43,332 nt of DNA from Pseudomonadota bacterium (GTDB lineage: Bacteria > Pseudomonadota > Gammaproteobacteria > Burkholderiales > Burkholderiaceae_C), in contig JAFECU010000095.1 of NCBI GenBank assembly GCA_018242005.1, positions 1 to 43,332 on the forward strand. Reading direction: 5' to 3'. The position numbers and the translations under genes were made by a program. The notes under the pieces were generated by a model, which searched no databases, was not told the DNA's origin, and saw nothing but the letters and a program-made list of their open reading frames with translations. Positions 41,639-43,332 of the stretch are shown here, piece by piece (position 1 is the stretch's first letter; every line of letters starts with the position of its first letter).

Positions 41639-42652
41639 GTGATCTTGGTGACTGGTGGCGCGGGCTATATCGGCTCGCATATGTGCGTGGCGTTGGCACA
41701 GGCGAACGAACCGTTTCTGGTGCTTGATAACTTCGGTAACAGCCGCCCCTCGGTGCTGGAGCGCATAGGGCGCATCACGGGGCGTGAACCCGAATGCGTG
41801 CGTGGCGATGTGCGCGACGCCGCCTTGCTGCGGCAGTTGTTTGCGCGCCACAAATTCACGGCGGTCATCCATTTTGCCGCACTCAAGGCCGTGGGCGAAT
41901 CGGTGCGCGACCCGCTCGCCTACTACGAGAACAACGTCGCCGGCACCGTGACGCTGCTGCAGGCCATGCGAGAGGCGGGCGCGCGCCAGCTGGTGTTCTC
42001 CTCGTCCGCCACGGTGTATGGCGACCCGGCCAGCCTGCCGATCCGCGAGGACTTCCCGCTCTCGGCCACCAACCCCTATGGCTGGAGCAAGCTCATGATG
42101 GAGCAGGTGCTGGCCGACGTGGACGCGTCTGAGCCCGGCCAGTGGCGCATTGCGCGCCTGCGCTACTTCAACCCCGTGGGCGCGCACGAGAGCGGCCTGA
42201 TTGGCGAAGACCCGCAGGGCGTGCCCAACAACCTCATGCCCTATGTGGCCCAGGTGGCCGCCGGCCAGCGCGAGTTCTTGAACGTCTGGGGCAACGACTA
42301 CCCCACGCCCGACGGCACGGGCCAGCGCGACTACATCCATGTCTGTGACCTGGCCGACGGCCATGTGGCGGCGCTGCGCTATCTGCGCGAGCACCCGGGC
42401 CTGCTGACGGTGAACCTGGGCACGGGCCGGCCCGTGTCGGTGCTGGAGATGGTGCGCGGCTTCGAGCAGGCCAGCGGCCGCCCCGTGCCCTACCAGGTCG
42501 GGCCGCGCCGCGCGGGCGACGTGGCCGCCTGCTGGGCCGACCCCGGCCTGGCCGAGCGGCTGCTCGGCTGGCGCACAAGGCGCGACGTGCAGGCCATGTG
42601 CGAGGACGCCTGGCGCTGGCAGGATGGCGTGGCGCGCGAGCTGGCCGATTGA
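41639..42652 (+). CDS. galE: UDP-hexose 4-epimerase, predicted to accept UDP-GlcNAc
   Basis: The 337-residue short-chain dehydrogenase interconverts UDP-glucose/UDP-galactose and, by inference, UDP-GlcNAc/UDP-GalNAc. It starts with GTG after a strong aggaggga ribosome site. The NAD site is [10 protein letters not shown]; the catalytic triad is Ser123 and Tyr147-x3-Lys151 ([15 protein letters not shown]). The gatekeeper residue is Cys298 in [11 protein letters not shown], aligned with Tyr299 of E. coli GalE and Cys307 of human GALE; small residues here let the enzyme take N-acetylated sugars. It is divergent from pelA, and in some pseudomonads the pel-linked epimerase PelX has this role. hisF follows 49 bases later. 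Confidence 0.93.
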   Translation: MILVTGGAGYIGSHMCVALAQANEPFLVLDNFGNSRPSVLERIGRITGREPECVRGDVRDAALLRQLFARHKFTAVIHFAALKAVGESVRDPLAYYENNVAGTVTLLQAMREAGARQLVFSSSATVYGDPASLPIREDFPLSATNPYGWSKLMMEQVLADVDASEPGQWRIARLRYFNPVGAHESGLIGEDPQGVPNNLMPYVAQVAAGQREFLNVWGNDYPTPDGTGQRDYIHVCDLADGHVAALRYLREHPGLLTVNLGTGRPVSVLEMVRGFEQASGRPVPYQVGPRRAGDVAACWADPGLAERLLGWRTRRDVQAMCEDAWRWQDGVARELAD

Positions 42653-42701
42653 CGGGCCATGGCCGTGGTATCTTGCCCGCCCCAGCCGTAGAACAACTGC
42701 C

Positions 42702-43332
42702 ATGCTTGCCAAACGCATCATTCCCTGCCTGGACGTGACCGGTGGTCGCGTCGTCAAGGGCGTCAACTTTGTCGAACTGCGCGACGCGGGCGACCCCGTG
42801 GAGATCGCCGCGCGCTACAACGAACAGGGCGCGGATGAGCTTACCTTCCTGGACATTACCGCCACCAGCGACGGGCGCGACCTGATCCTGCCCATCATCG
42901 AAGCCGTGGCCAGCCAGGTCTTCATACCGCTCACGGTGGGCGGCGGCGTGCGCACGGTGCAGGACGTGCGCCGCCTGCTCAACGCGGGCGCGGACAAGAC
43001 CAGCTTCAACTCCGCCGCCATCGCCACGCCCGAGGTCATCAACCAGGCCAGCGACAAGTACGGCGCGCAGTGCATCGTCGTGGCCATAGACGCCAAGCGC
43101 CGCCAGGGCCAGGACGTCGTGGACCGCGGCGAGGGCTGGGACGTGTACAGCCACGGTGGGCGCAAGAACACGGGGTTGGACGCCGTGCGCGGGGCCGAGG
43201 AGATGGCGCGCCGCGGCGCGGGCGAGATCCTGCTGACCAGCATGGACCGCGACGGCACCCGCAACGGCTTCGACCTGCCGCTCACACGTGCCGTCAGCGA
43301 CGCGGTGCCTGTGCCCGTCATCGCCTCGGGCG
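42702..43332 (+). CDS. hisF: Imidazole glycerol phosphate synthase, cyclase subunit (partial, cut by window end)
   Basis: HisF closes the imidazole ring using ammonia from HisH. About 210 of an expected ~255 residues are present before the window ends. It starts [23 protein letters not shown] with catalytic Asp11. The phosphate-binding site [16 protein letters not shown] and the second acid region [14 protein letters not shown] are present, and the last visible residues (PVIASG) belong to the next phosphate site. It is separated from hisA by the 15-kb Pel locus and now follows galE in the same direction. Confidence 0.97.
   Translation, partial: MLAKRIIPCLDVTGGRVVKGVNFVELRDAGDPVEIAARYNEQGADELTFLDITATSDGRDLILPIIEAVASQVFIPLTVGGGVRTVQDVRRLLNAGADKTSFNSAAIATPEVINQASDKYGAQCIVVAIDAKRRQGQDVVDRGEGWDVYSHGGRKNTGLDAVRGAEEMARRGAGEILLTSMDRDGTRNGFDLPLTRAVSDAVPVPVIASG

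Overview
The window is GC-rich chromosomal DNA of a betaproteobacterium, most likely Comamonadaceae (Acidovorax/Alicycliphilus-like). This rests on protein similarity recognised by eye (GltB, Mla and His proteins), codon use with strong G/C at third positions, and several short dispersed repeats typical of that family. No rRNA, tRNA, CRISPR array or intact insertion sequence is visible.

Layout. (1) 0.3-6.7 kb: gltB and gltD, the two subunits of NADPH glutamate synthase. (2) 7.0-9.4 kb: a polar amino-acid ABC importer (lipoprotein binding protein, permease, ATPase), then a DUF3422 membrane protein, then speD on the opposite strand. (3) 11.7-15.7 kb: a phospholipid-transport operon, mlaF-E-D-A-C-B, followed by a PAS-PAS-GGDEF diguanylate cyclase, a two-gene ABC-2 exporter and a BolA-family gene. 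(4) 19.3-27.6 kb: murA leading directly into the histidine operon hisG-D-(insert)-C-B-H-A. The insert between hisD and hisC holds an unknown lipoprotein gene on the minus strand, a ribbon-helix-helix-like/PIN toxin-antitoxin pair with a palindromic operator, and a long palindrome. (5) 27.6-41.5 kb: a complete Pel exopolysaccharide operon on the minus strand, pelA-B-C-D-E-F-G, ending with an extra gene for a Spherulin-4/GH135-like lipoprotein. (6) 41.6-43.3 kb: a galE-type epimerase divergent from pelA, then the 5' part of hisF, cut by the window end.

The main result is that a 15-kb Pel biofilm locus sits inside the histidine operon, between hisA and hisF. The locus looks self-sufficient. The epimerase has Cys at the sugar-nucleotide gatekeeper position, which predicts that it accepts UDP-GlcNAc/GalNAc. 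PelF polymerises and PelD/E/G form the inner-membrane complex. PelD keeps an RxxD c-di-GMP site. PelA modifies and trims the polymer, and PelB/C export it. The additional secreted Spherulin-4 lipoprotein is a candidate second Pel hydrolase, separate from the hydrolase domain of PelA. hisF, and anything downstream of it, probably depends on the galE promoter. A diguanylate cyclase with its own RxxD inhibitory site lies 10 kb away.

Functions are assigned from motifs and remembered family sequences; no database search was run.
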